A stretch of 64,000 bases of DNA from Opisthocomus hoazin (Eukaryota > Chordata > Aves > Opisthocomiformes > Opisthocomidae), in contig NC_134415.1 in assembly GCF_030867145.1 (NCBI RefSeq), positions 16,718,417-16,782,416 on the forward strand, in the 5' to 3' direction. A model generated the notes under the pieces. The model saw only the letters and a list, made by a program, of their open reading frames with translations. It did not search any database and was not told the origin of the DNA. Below, in pieces: positions 26,240 through 38,399 of this stretch (its first letter is position 1; the number at the start of each line of letters is the position of its first letter). A program made the translations under genes and the position numbers.

Positions 26240-27320
26240 CCTCGGGTCACAGGGACACGGGAGGGACATCCCTTGGTCCCACTCCTCCGCTGTGGCCTGG
26301 CCGGGTCGGGGGCTACCAGCCCCCCGGGCGGCTGCGGGCTGTTAGGGACGCCCCCGGCAGATATCAACCTGCCCCTCGGGGGTACCAGGGACCTCCGTCC
26401 GGTTGGGGGCTCCCAGCGACAACCCCAGGAGGGGGGGCTACCGGGCGCTGCCCCCCAGACCGGGGCTATCAGGGACCTCCTCCGGGCTGGGGGTCCGGGG
26501 GCGGGGGTGGGAACCCGGCGGATGCCGCGCCGCTGCGGATCGCCCCCCCGCCCCCCCCCCCCCTTCCTTTGGGACCACCCCGAGCCCCCAGTGCCCCGCC
26601 GAGAGGCACGGCCCTGAGGCCGGCTCGGCGGCGGGGGGACCCCGGGGTGGGCTGCCGGTCCCTGCCGCGCTCTCCCCCCCCCCCCCCCGCCCCGCTCACC
26701 TCGGCGACGCGGCGGGTGGCGGTGCGGCTACCGCGGGGCTGCGCGGCGGCGGGGGGCGGCCATGCCCGGCGCGGCGCGGCGGGGCCGAGGAGCGCGGGGC
26801 TGCGGAGGGAGCTGCCGCGCCGTGTGCCGCGCCGTGTGCCGCTCCGCTCCTCCCGCCGCGCAGCCCCGGCCGCCTGCCAGCGGCTGCGTGTGCCTGCACA
26901 TCCCCGCTCCCTCCCCGGGACATCCCGCCTCCCGCCGCCCCGGACCGCGGGCAGCCCCCCGCCACGGCCCCGCTCCCGCCGCCGGGGCCGGCCCCCCGCC
27001 CCTTCACCGCCACGGGGGGCCGGGGGAGCGGCCCGCGGGGGATGGAGCGGAGCCCCGGGCTGGGGGTGCCCTTTGCGCTGCCGGGGAGACCCCGCCCGGG
27101 GCTCGGGGGGCTGGGGGGGGGGGGGAGGCGGTCGCACGCAGAGGCTTGGCTGGGGGTCCGGCCCGCTGCTGGCGGCCTCCCGCCGGGCACGACCCCCTCC
27201 CAGCCCGGCTCCGCTCTCAGGTGCGGGGCGATCCGAGCCCCCGCTTCGCTCAGGGTACCCGAAACGAGCCAAGAGGCCTCCTGCAGCCGCTCCCGGCCGG
27301 GCTCAGGGGCCGCTGACGCA
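26240..27320. promoter_or_regulatory. CpG island at the DLK2 promoter
   Basis: Extreme G+C with dense CpG, GC-box-like runs (CCGCCCC, GGGGCGG) and long homopolymers: C-rich tracts at 26543-26564 and 26674-26688 and a G-rich tract near 27103-27126. It covers the DLK2 leader exon. Long open frames over the island (for example a 572-codon frame on + from 26011) result from the lack of A/T stop codons, and their Pro/Arg/Gly composition does not look like a real protein. Confidence 0.85.
26700..26900 (-). promoter_or_regulatory. DLK2: DLK2 non-coding first exon (donor firm, 5' end unknown) in CpG island
   Basis: On the minus strand a consensus donor (GTCGCCGAG|GTGAGC) lies at 26700/26699 within very CpG-rich DNA, correctly placed upstream of the coding exons; the intron would be 2.6 kb. 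The transcription start cannot be read from sequence, so the right boundary is nominal. A short upstream frame (ATG at 26764, 11 codons, stop at 26729) would lie in the leader if transcription starts farther upstream. Confidence 0.6.
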
Positions 27321-30185
27321 CCGCCGCTGGCAACCCGAAGGGTTAAGAAGCCCCATCCTTAAAGCAGAGGGGCAAGGTGGGACCATCACCCTACAAGAAA
27401 GAAGCCACCCGGCGAAGCTGTGCTCCCCGGCGCTTCTCTTGCCGCCGCTCTCAAGCCATGGACGCCAGCGCCTCGACGAACAAGAAGACGACCCTGGGAG
27501 AGGGGCTGGGCTGTCATGTCTTCTGGAGGAACAGCTGCCCGCTCTCCTCCTCACCTTGCATGGCCCTCTCCACTACTTAACAAGATCGTATCTGTCACCT
27601 TCAAAGGTCCTAGCGATCCTTAATGAGATTACAAGTTCATCTCAGCCGGCCCTCTCTTACCCCTGCGCCCCACGAGTTGTGCTGTTTTCCACCAGGAAAG
27701 AAGAAGAACCACGTCCTACTGGCACTTAGGCGGATGCTTCCACATCCCATCTCATCCCACCAGACAAAGCTCACCCCGTCCCTGCTCTCACCTTCTCTGG
27801 CCCCCCCGGCCCTGTGCAGCTCCTGACAGCCCCGTCAGCACCATGCACCCTGTGGCAGCCATGGGTGGCTCTGCGGGCCCCAGCGCCCCAGGACAGCCCA
27901 ACAGCCAGCAGCTCCATCAAAGCCCAGCTCTCTGCCGACTCTGGCTGAGGACCCCTGCTTGCTCCATCCTCAGCAGGTCTGGACAGCACAACTTTACTGA
28001 GTGATAGCATGGGAGCCTCCCACCCTGCCCACCGCTGCAGGAGCTGCCTCTTTCCTGCCTCTTGCCCGCTCTCCTGTTGGCCAGGAGCACTGTTCCTTGT
28101 CCTTGCCTGTGTCTTCCTCTCTCCGTCACCCTACCTAACTGCTCCAAGGTCCTCAAGGGCCGGAGAGGTCCAAATGTCCTGCAGCTCAGGCTGCTCCATC
28201 AGCTTGTGGGACAGGTGTGCACCAGCTCTGTTCTGTGGTTCAACTCTCAACGCTTCACGTCCAGCTCAGCCTGCTTCTGAGTCCTGGTTCACACCATATC
28301 TGGGACTTACAGCAAAAGTGAGAGGGGGAGGCTGAGGGCAAAGCACAGCTCCTGGTACTCAGTTAAAAACCAGACAGCCTCTCCTTCAGTCACTGCTGCT
28401 CGAGGACCTGGGAGGATCCACCTTTCTCTTCCGAAACCCGTAACACCCTCACTTCCATTCTTTGCTCTGCCAGTCATGGTTGGAGGACAAGTTTTTACTG
28501 GAGGCACCTCCAACATGGAGTGCAGGCTGCTCAGCCTCACCCTCACCTTCCTCCTTCAAATCCCGCTGCCTACACGGATTGTCTTGGGCACAACACCACC
28601 TCCCGCCACACTCTCACTCGCTCTCGCGCTCCCTGGTGGGATCTGCCCCGGTCCCGACCCCACTGCAACGCCATTGCATGGCCGTGCCTGTGTGCTCTTA
28701 AACCCCACTTGGTTAAACGCGCCGAAGAAAACCCTCTGGACACTGTGTGTGTGTTTGAAAGGGTGGGCAGGAGGGCGCTTGTGGAGGGATCCCTGCACAC
28801 ACCGGTATCCGTAAGTGTCTGTGCCCACAACATGAGCGCTGCAGGAGAGAGAGACAGGGTTAGGCTGAGTGGGACATGTGGCTCTTCCCATGCCACTTCT
28901 CTCAGAGGTGAGAGCAATGGCACGGGGCGAGGGCCGTCCAGGCTGAGGAGGTGCAGTTGGTTGCTGGAGATCTGAAAGCAGAGGCAGGCAGGGGAATGGA
29001 GAACCGAAACCAGGGCAGGATTTCAGAGAGGGTAAAGTGGGCATATCGAGGAAACGGGGTTTGGGGTTTGAGGTTTGGGTTTGCGTGTGAGTATCACAGA
29101 CAGAACCAGGCAGGAATGGGTGGGAGTAAAAAAGGTGGGTACAGAGGAGGGGGAAGGAACCAGAAGGGAACCCCAAGCACCGCGGACCTTGAGTGTGCTC
29201 TTTCCTCAGCACTGAAGGGCTCCTGTCCCGTCCCCAGGCACACTCCTGAGCACCAGGCTTGCTCTTGCAGTCCCTGGGCTGCCCAGGGTGATTCAGGCAG
29301 AGCAGCTCTATTTGTGGACCCAGGAAATGGGTGTTGAGGAGGGGATTCCTGCACTTGGCTTAGACCCTGCTCTACTGGGCTCTGATCCCTGCCATGCCAT
29401 CCCTAGAGGCGTCTCAGATGGAACAGCTGCTGGGTCAGAATTAGGAAGGATTTTTTCCTAGCCATAAGAGTCCCCCCACTGCTTTTCCCTCCGGTGAAGG
29501 AAATCCCACAAAGCAGGGACCTGGAGTGGGAACTGGAATGACCTGTCGCCAGGGTCTCCCCCTCTGACGCATGTCAGCCGCAGGCTCCTTCCCCTGCCAT
29601 CCTTCCAACGCACCATCACCGTTCGCAGCCGCAGGGAGGAATTACCTGTCAAAACCAGTTGGAGCTGCTTCCCTTTCTTCCAGCGTCTGGGACCTGCACC
29701 TTGGAGGCAGCCGGACATCAGGGGCGAGGAGAGGATGCTGGGCTGAAGGAACAGGTGATGTTGCCTCTTCTCCTCTACCGAGGAGCCTTCCCCAGAGCAA
29801 GGAGAGAAAGAAGCTCTTCCCTGTGCAGAAGCTGGGAGAAATTCACCCCTTCCTGCCTGCTCTAATGCCTCGAGGAAGGCAGAGGAGCAGCACAAACCGT
29901 CTGGAAAAAGACCGCAAACACCTCCGAGCTGCCAACTCAAACGACCATCTTCTCCCGCAGCTCTCGCTCCGGGTCACCCTCTCCGCCTTACGCATGGCAC
30001 CAGCCCGGGGCCTGTGGGTTAAAACAAATGTTCTCCCCCATCCCACCCCCCTTTCTTTTCCCATTCCGCCCCAGCCCACAACAAACATCAGCAGCTCGCC
30101 GGCCCCGCAGCCATGTAACCCAACCCCGGCCATTGTTCCCCCTTCCCCAAGGTCTATATTTGACTCTGCGGCAGCACCGTGGCCG

Positions 30186-30218
30186 TGCGTGTGTGTGTGT
30201 GCGCGCGTGTGTGTGCAC
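30186..30218. repeat. (GT)n / (GC) alternating microsatellite
   Basis: Alternating purine-pyrimidine run of GT with a short CGCGCG core, a sequence type able to form Z-DNA. Likely polymorphic. Confidence 0.85.
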
Positions 30219-33200
30219 GCTCACTGCACACACGCTCCGATATTTGCTCAGAGTCCCATTCCCCAGATGCCCGGGATTGCTTAGAAATAGCTTCCATTGG
30301 CAGTAGGTGTTTGTGCCTGCCATGGGGAAGTGGAGGGGGCGGGTGAAAGAGAAGCAGGGAGAGGGTGAAGGTCGAAGGTGGAAAACCTCCTGGCTCTTCC
30401 CTCCCAGTCTGCACCACCTAGATGATCTGCCGCCCTGCGGAGCCTGGCCGGGCCGACAGACGGCAATGCACACAGCAGTGGGACTGGCAGCAGACCTGGG
30501 GAATGATGGAGAAGAGGCCAAGCTGTCGTCTTAGTGAACCCATCTCATGTCGCCCTGGCCGGAGTATCTCTCGCTGGTGGCAAAGTGCAGTTCAGCCTCC
30601 AAAAGCCCTTCAAACCTACCTAGGTCTGGGCACTGAGGCCGCCAGAAATGGCACAGGGTGTACCTAATTCCCTTAGCCTGGTGGCTTTGCGAGGGGTGTC
30701 TCAGCATATGGGAGCTGTCCCAGGATTCACTCTCCTCCATTTCAGTACTGCATTCATGGTAGCCACCTTGGGCTACCCTGGGATGTATTTTGTGTTTTCC
30801 AAAAGCCTCCAGGAATGCTGCCCAAGCCTGGTGTCACATTCCCTGTGACCCTGGAGTCCCTGAGAACACTGCCTAGGATCAGCATGAGCCTCTTTTATTT
30901 GCACCCTTTGCAGCCTGCCAGGACACCTGGCAAAATCAGAAACAAGTGCAGTCAAAACACACAACAGGAAGGACCGCCTTTATCCTAAACATCGATGATC
31001 TAGGGAACTCCTTGCCACTGGGTAACAAGAAAAGGCATTCATTTCAAAAGTGACTAGACATCTATATAGGTAGTGAGGATAAATAGAAATGAACTCCGTA
31101 GTGCTAGAAAACCTCCTGTTTCAGGGCACTGAAGAAAAGCTCCAGGCCGTGGAGTGAGGAGCAGCTTTCCACAAGGGCAGGTTCTTCAGTAATTTTGCTC
31201 AGACAAATGCTTGTACCTTCCCCTGAGCCGTGCGGACCCAGCCCTGGGAGAGGAAGGGTGCTGGGCATGAGGAGGCACCACCCACACATGCCCACTGGAC
31301 AGAGGGGGGGCCCAGCATATGTTTTGCATTGCCAAGGCCAAGGAAGGACGGACTAAACGGATGCTCTGGTGGTGCCTGGCATGTCCTGGAGAGGTGATTC
31401 CCGGGTGTTCAGAGCCAAGTATCAGCCTCCATCCAAGCCTCTGACCGCCAGCTCTGCTCTGCTCTGCTCCGAGCCAGCTGCAGGGAGTCCCTTATAATCA
31501 GGGGGGTCTGAAGGGGGTCTGAACCCTGCACTGGCCTCCAGGCAGCTGCTCTGTTGGGACTGCCTAACATCTGACTGTCTGCTGGGCTGCTCCACTGAAA
31601 CCGATCCCTCGAGTGTTGGAGAGTACATATGTCGTTGTATTGGACTTGAGCTCAGTACCCGGCAGGCTCCAAACCTGCTGTAAGGAGCTGGAAAAGTAAG
31701 CTCAAGTCACACGATATTTTGAGATACAGGTTCCCTGAGTCCACCCTCAGTTATTTAACCAAGACAGGAGAGAGACACCAGGGATAAAGGAAATAAAAAA
31801 GAAAGATTAGAATCTGGAGGCAAAAGGAGTTAGACCTGAAGAGGGAGGGAGAGATGGAGGTGTATATATAGAGGGCAGCTAGAGAAAAGATGTCTAATCT
31901 GGAGCCCCCACAGCTCAAAAGACTGAGTCATCCCCCGTCATAAAACACCCCATGAGTTCACTGAGAAGGTGTAGGATCTTGTTTTGTCCTGTGATTTCTG
32001 TATTGCCTCCGCGAGTGTGTGTGTGACAGCTAACGTCAGGGTTCTCCCAAGGGCACAGACTTCAGGGGTGTACCTGTTCCCCCCACCTGCCTCCCACTGC
32101 TGGGAGGAGATCTGGAAGGACCAGAGTGGGAAGGAGATGTCTGCCAGGCTTTCCCTTTGCTGGCATGCACCCGTGGGTGCCTTGAAACCCACCTCCAGCC
32201 ATGTCCTCTCCCTTTCTCTTTCCAGCTGGCAGCTATAGCAATGAAACCTCTTAATCTCACCAGGAGCACACAAGCATTTAGCGGGAGTCTCTTCAAGCAA
32301 ATGTTTTGAGCTTCCTCGGTGCTTGCCTCTGAGCTTGCTCCTGGGTGTTTACAGAGGTTGGCATAGCTGAAGCGTTTGCAGCGAAACCTGGCAGGAGAGC
32401 CTGTTGCAATGAATTTCAAGGTCATTTCACGAAACTACGGCCTGTGCTTAGAAAGGCTTGAACCCTGGGTGCAGAGGAGGGGAGTCCGTAATTACCAGCC
32501 CCAGGGGACGTGGATGAGTGTTGGGGGGGAGGCTAGCTGCAGACTGACTGGCTCCTTGGCCTTCAGCAGCTCCCGTGAAGCAGGGAAGCAGTGTGCTCAG
32601 CCAAGTATCAAGCGTGTCCTAGGGTAAGGTAATTCCTCCTCAGCCTGCCTGGACCCGTCCCTATAAACAACGAGAGCCGTGTGGGGAGAGCAGTGCTGCA
32701 GATTTCACACAAAAAAAATGGTCTTTGTGAGCTGGAGACGTGTGCTAGGAGGGCTCCTCAGGAGACGACACGCAGCCATGTGCCTCTGCCTGAAGGAGCC
32801 TGCGGGTCCCTGCTCTGCCCTGGGACAGCTTCGGGGATCGGCTCCTTCCCCTCCGTTTGTGCACCCTGGTGAAGTGGCATCCCCGATACCCCGGCACACA
32901 GCGCTCTCCTCTCGCTCAGCCCCACACTGGGACGAAGCTCCGTCTGCCTGTGCACGCCAGGGAGAGCCAGCGTCATGCCTCACCCCTCCACTACCTCCCC
33001 ACGTGCTCCGGCGAGAGAGACTTCCTCTCCTTCCTCTCCACATACTTTTAACTTGGTTTGTTTCAAACACTTTATTAGCATGACAAGCTAAACAAGTTTT
33101 GACAAAGGGGAAGGGAGGCAGAGCCCCTCGAGCCTGAGTCCCGCTCTGAGGCTGACACCGTGACTCCAGCCTTTGCTTCCCTTTGGGTTTTGCCTTGCGC

Positions 33201-33761
33201 TGGGAGCAGCTGTCTTGCCCGTCGGGCACGTCCCGTTTACCTTCACTCCTTCACCGGGATAAATCGCTGGCGTGGGAGGTTGGCTGCTGCATGGCAGCAC
33301 CCATGCTGGATTGAGCACCCGTTGGGGCAAAGGCTTCACAGGGAGCGTCGGCAGGGCTCGGGCGAGGCTGCGGAAGGAGAAGCTGTGCAGCGCTGGGGCA
33401 GAACACCCTGTATAAGGTTACAGCCCGGTTAGAGTCACCTGTGCAGACTGGGAGCCAGAGCCGGGGCTGGTTCACCAGATGAACGTGGCATGGAGCTGGC
33501 AGTGAGCAGAGGGATGAAGGGGATGCCATAACTGGCTGCTTGAGGCCAGAAGACCCCGATTTCTGCTTTCTGCCCCCAGGAGTAGTGCAACTGGCGCAAG
33601 GCGAGTGCAGAGAGTACAAATCCGCCGCTGCCAGGCTCTGTGCTCCCTGCCCCGTGATGAAAGACTGCACTAGGGACAGGTCAAGAGGCGAGAGCCAGCT
33701 GGGGCTGCACTGTTTTATGGCTAGTTAGAAATGGCCAGTAGGGGTCACTGATATCTATTTC

Positions 33762-33790
33762 ATTTATTTTATTTTATTTTTATATATATG
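33762..33790. repeat. ATTTT / AT simple repeat
   Basis: Repeated ATTTT units (TTTATTTTATTTTATTTTTA) running into TATATATAT. Confidence 0.8.
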
Positions 33791-36233
33791 CATTTATAAA
33801 TATACAAAACATACACAGGTAGCAATTGTAACATGGAAGTGTTGATGTGCAATGCATTCAGCAGGTATACAGGTCAGGGCAAAGTGCCATTTCATACATT
33901 TGAAACACCAGTGTGAGCTGTGCATCCTTCTCTGCTCAAACTCCATGATGGCAAGAAAACACCAAGACGTGCCAAGTGCCAGGGTACTGCAACTGTAGTT
34001 TTCTGTCATCGTTCTCCAGTTCTGCCTTTGTCCTCCAGCCCATATTTGCAGAGATGCTTTGAGAGAGATTCAAGAGATTCAGAGATTCAAGCCTCAAGGG
34101 CAGGATATTGTGTTTGCTTGTCTTTCTGTGCGGTGCCCGGCACAATTACATCCCAACCGAGATGGGTGCCTTTAGGCAGTCCCATAAGACAAAGAGCGTT
34201 TTGGGTTGGGATGGGTCAGCACCAGCAGTTCTGTTCTTCAGCCACTGTTGCTGGGATTCCTGACAACAAAGTGTTTGCCTGTGAAAAAACTCCAGGAGTT
34301 TTTTGAGGGTTGTGTCTTCATGTTGAAATTGAGACCCAACATGTACTCTTCTGTAGCAGGATGGACTGAATTATACACACAGGTGTTGTTACCAACTGTT
34401 TTACTGGTGGGTTGTATTTTTCTGGCAGGCGTACTGGCAGGATGTGTTTGGTCATCCAGATCTGCATTCGCAGACTTGTTCGACTGTCCCAGGCTGGCTG
34501 TGCTTCGGTGTTCTTACTGTTCCCAAGATGCTGTTGGCTTTGGATGCTGGGCTCCTCTTGTACTAGCATATCCCAGAGCATAAGCTCTGCTTGAAATATG
34601 TCTTGGGGTTTTTTTTTGGTTTTGGTGGGCTCAACCCATCCATGAAACCTCTTCTTCCTCTGAGGGTTTCCCACCTGCGGTCTAGTGGGGAATCCTCTGT
34701 GCAGCCCCTTCGGACAGCTGGAGTCAGAGAGGTAGCGGAGGAGGCAAGTGCTTGCTAAGAGTCCTGTCAGGACTGCAGCATCCAAGCAGGAGGAAATGGG
34801 ACTTCATGCAACTCTCAGGCAGGTGATAGCCTCTGAACCAGCTACCAAAGGGTGGTCCGGCACTCTTCCCAGCTTGACCTGGGTTGGTGGGGAACTTGAG
34901 AGGACCAAGCCTGCACTGCCTTCTTCTGGTGGGGAGACATTACTTCTGGCAGCTACTTCTCCACCAGCCAAGACTGTAGGCACTTTAGAGAGATTTGTCC
35001 CTCCATGGGGTGGCACCTGCCCCTCCAGGGGTTCCTTCTATACAGTTACAGGGGTCTATATAAAGTGCTGCCAGCTGGAAAGTATTTTGAAGAGATTCCT
35101 CCCTGCTCTTCACTAAGGGCCATAAATTCAGCTGGTATTTGAGAGAATCTCAGATGTACTTCCAGGACTGTTTGCTGAGGGCTTTACATCCGCCAGAGGC
35201 CCCTTAAAATAAAAGGATTATTGGAAGTCAAGTGTTAGATTACCTGGTGCTTGTTAATTGAACTTCAGAGGCTTTAGTGAGCAACTGGCTCTAGCAGGGA
35301 GCAGCACTTTGGTATTAATGGTTTATATAAATGACTATAATGTAACCTAATGTCATGCTTACACATTGTGTCACATCTCTGGGCTCAGGGTAGTGGCGAG
35401 TCCAGCTCACAAGCGTACTGGATACGGGGAAAGGCAGGGTGGATGTGTGTGGAGAGGGACTGGGAATCAAGGCCTTCGGGATCTGAGGAAAACGTGGTTT
35501 TCGGTGCTCAGAGGAGGTGACTGGTGTTCAAGGATGCCGAGTTCAGTTCGTGTGTCCCTTAGGCTGTCTGACCTCAGGAGCTGGTTTTGAGAAGAGTTGA
35601 GTTTAACGGAAGCAGTAAATGCCGAGACCATCCGAAAATCAAGCTTTCTCCTTCCTGTGGGGCTTATTTCACCTAGACTTGCAAAAAGCTTAGAGATCCT
35701 GCTCTGAAAGGTCAAAAGAAAGCAAAGGACTCTAATCATTACTGCCATCAGCGTGCACTCATGGAAACCTGAACAGACCACAACTGTGAAGGCTCCATGA
35801 CAGCAAGGCCCGGTGGAAATGAGAAACCTCACCAGCTATGAAAATTTCATCAGCTGGCGCTGTGGAAGCAAGAATCTGGAAGTGCAGAGCAGATGGGCAG
35901 CCTGGATTCTTGGAGCCATTGTCCTTCTGCTTGTTATCTGACTCCAGCACAGGGAAGATTTGGAGAATTTATAGGGCAGAAGTACCGAAGGCTTTCTTGA
36001 AATATCCCTGGCTGACGCGTGGCACGGTGCAGACGGCACTTGCTGGGTGCGCAGCAGGCGTTTTCGCGCCGTATTCCCAAGGTCGTGGAAGCGGGGCCCT
36101 GCTGAGCACCCGTCTCTGGTTGTGTGAGAGAAAGGGGCCTCTTGGGCAGAGCCTACGGCGCCGCGGGCCTGGTGCCACCGGGGTGCCAATTTGAAGGCTT
36201 TGTAAATGAAGCACGTAGAGGAACGTCACCCAA

Positions 36234-36414
36234 ATCACAGAATCACAGAATCACAGAATGTTCGGGGTTGGAAGGGACCTCTGTGGGTCATCTAGTCCAA
36301 CCCCCCTGCCGAAGCAGGGTCACCTACAGCAGGCTGCACAGGACCTTGTCCAGGCGGGTCTTGAACATCTCCAGAGAAGGAGACTCCACAACCTCCCCAG
36401 GCAGCCTGTTCCGA
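36234..36414 (-). repeat. CR1 LINE 3' end, minus orientation
   Basis: Begins with repeated ATCACAGA units (the reverse complement of the CR1 tail repeat), then TTGGAAGGGACCTCTGTGGG and continues to GGCAGCCTGTTCC, where similarity to CR1 stops abruptly at the 5' truncation point. Read in reverse, it matches the last 180 bp of the copy at 24615-25200 with only a few differences. Confidence 0.93.
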
Positions 36415-37174
36415 CCAGACAAGTTTCCTCTGGACTCGGCTCCGTTATTCACCACGCGAAGGATCGGTTCAGGAGATGTTTGTGAAAGAAACGACAAGAG
36501 GGAAGGGGAGCAGAGGGCGAGTCCACGCGCCAGGCACGAGAGGCAATGGGCAAGGCACCCGTGCATGAGCTCAGAGCCGAATGAACGGGGTGATTTTGTT
36601 CAGAATTAAACCGTGTTTGCTTCCTGCAGTCCCAAGGCAAGGACAAGAGCGCAGATGATTTCGCAGACAAGGACCACAGCGCGTTAGCTAAGCTGTGCGC
36701 AGGTTTGGCTTGCTCCTGCCCGCCTTTGACAGGCACACGCTGTCCTCAGCCCGCCTCCGTTGAACAGCAGACCTTGCTGACCCCTAAGGTTGTCCTTGGG
36801 GGGGCGTTAGGTGGATTTTTCCATCCCCTGCTCTCCCCTCTCCCTCCTTCCCACCCGGCCCCACAGCTGGGGTTGTGCTCCCCGAGCGACAGGCTGGGAT
36901 AGGCCCCGGAGCGTTTCTTAGGGACTGTGAGGCACGTAACGAGCGGAAGGAGCCGACCCCGGGCGCTGCCGCCCGCCGCTTCACACCGCGGCCCCAGACC
37001 CCAGCAGCCGCCCGCGGACAGCGCCGCCCGCCTCGCCCCGTCCTGAGGGGAGGCCGCCGGCACCGCATCCCCCCCCCGCCGACACCCGGGATCTCTCGTC
37101 CCGCCCCCCCCCGCCGCGTCCCGGTTGGTCTCGCCGCGCCGCCCCGCTCCCCCGCCGGCCGCCCCGCCCCTCGC

Positions 37175-37188
37175 GTTGCCGCGGTGAC
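37175..37188. promoter_or_regulatory. Possible RFX X-box
   Basis: GTTGCCGCGGTGAC resembles the RFX consensus GTNRCC-n-RGYAAC with one mismatch in the right half. It lies about 100 bp upstream of the YY1-like element. Short and degenerate, so weak evidence. Confidence 0.25.
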
Positions 37189-37287
37189 GGGAGAGACGCG
37201 TCTAGCCCCGCCCCCTCCCGTGCTGCCCGATGACGCAGCTGCGCTGCGGCGTGGGGATTCCGCCGGATTACCCGGCGTGCCCCGCGG

Positions 37288-37303
37288 CAAAATGGCGGCC
37301 TGA
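37288..37303 (+). promoter_or_regulatory. YY1-like TSS element with a three-codon upstream frame
   Basis: CAAAATGGCGGCC matches the YY1 motif AAAATGGCGGC that typically lies just downstream of CpG-island start sites with the motif in this orientation, arguing for + strand transcription from about 37.25-37.29 kb. The ATG within it opens ATG GCG GCC TGA, a minimal three-codon frame. Confidence 0.6.
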
Positions 37304-38323
37304 AGCGAGAGCGTGGGGCCGGGCCGAGCGGGGGCAAAGTTTGGGGCGGGCCCGAGGCGGGGCCGAACCGGGGCCGAACCGGCCGCAAAGTCCCCGGGAC
37401 CCCGGGCGGAGCCGAGCCCCACCGGGTCAGAGCCGGGCTGGGGCCCCGGGGGCGGGGAACGCGACCGGCCGGGGACCGAGCCCGGGCCCGGGCGGGGCCC
37501 CCCGCGCCCCCAGGCCTCGTCGGCCTTCCCGGGCGGGCTTCGGGCCGGCGGCCCTGCGAGCGGGGGGCGCTCCCCGTCCCCGTGTGTGTCCCGGGGCCGG
37601 GGGGAGGTGTCGAGTTCCCCGGGGACGGCGGGTCCGGGCGGGTGGCAGCGCGGGCAGGGGCAGTCAGGCGGGAGGGCTCCCGCCGGGGGCGTCAGGGAGC
37701 TCGGTCTCCCGGGGGGGGAGAGCTGTGGCGGGGAGCGGAGCGGGCGCGGAAGCGGGCAGGCCGAACCGGGTCCGCGCAGGGTGCGGGGAGGGGTGGGGGG
37801 CCTCGCTGGGGTAGGAGCTGCGAGGTGGAGCGAGCCCGGGCCGGTGTGTGTGTGGTGAGGAGCCGGAGTGTGGCTGGCAGAGGCAGAGCTGGAAGGGAGA
37901 GAGCAGCGCTCCCCTGGTGCCAGACCCCTGGCAGGGGGGTGTGGGAAATTCTCCAGCAGCCTGGACACCCCCTCTAACGCGAGGGGTGCCTCCTGCTACG
38001 GAATTCACGAGCAGCCCCTGGGAACATGAGGAGACTTTAAAGAAGGACAGGTGAACGATAAATACTGAACTGGCTCGGGGCTTGAGCACGCTGTGTGGAG
38101 CAGAGTAGAAGATTGAGTGCTAATAAACAGATTTTTCAATGGGCAGGAATTTGGGTGGGTAGGCGTCGGGTGTGCAAATGATATGCAAGTCTGGCAAGGC
38201 TGAGAGTGACCTACATCTGAGAGATGCCAGGTGGAGATTGTCCCCTGAAAAGAGTCATCCATTAAATGTAGATAGTTCTGTGCCAGAGAAGGCTTTTCAG
38301 AGGTACACATCTCTGTTTTACAG

Positions 38324-38384
38324 ATTCAGAGAAGGAACTACATAAGAGGAAGCAATGAATCCTTGTTGAAGCATCAGACAGCAG
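38324..38384 (+). other. Candidate non-coding 5' exon
   Basis: 61 nt bounded by acceptor CTCTGTTTTACAG|ATTC and a near-consensus donor CAGCAG|GTAAGA, about 1 kb downstream of the CpG island. Its only ATG (ATG AAT CCT TGT TGA) closes after four codons, so it would be a leader exon. No transcript evidence. Confidence 0.35.
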
Positions 38385-38399
38385 GTAAGAAAGCCGGGA

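Larger units (their letters stand above)
27321..36233. other. Intergenic region between DLK2 promoter and next CpG island
   Basis: About 9 kb. I recognise no coding exon on either strand. It holds a GT microsatellite (30186-30218), an AT-rich simple stretch (33762-33790), a tandem CTCTG run near 31453-31470 and a GAGATTCA repeat near 34066-34091. It may contain regulatory elements, but none is readable from sequence alone. Confidence 0.6.
36890..37860. promoter_or_regulatory. CpG island, likely promoter of the next + strand gene
   Basis: About 1 kb of very high G+C with dense CpG, GC boxes (CCCCGCCCCCTCCC at 37206-37219), a TGACGCAG half-site at 37231 and a tandem GGGGCCGAACC pair at 37359-37381. 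The 394-codon minus-strand frame across it is a composition artefact. From the human gene order ABCC10-DLK2-TJAP1 I infer that this is the TJAP1 promoter; the sequence itself shows only a promoter-like island. Confidence 0.7.

Noticed and set aside
26011-27729. 572-codon open frame on + strand over the CpG island
   Set aside because: Pro/Arg/Gly/Ala-rich composition with overlapping long frames on both strands shows lack of stop codons in GC-rich DNA. No domain, and it overlaps the antisense DLK2 leader.
36784-37968. 394-codon open frame on - strand over the second CpG island
   Set aside because: Same composition artefact. Several frames of both strands are open here and none resembles a protein.
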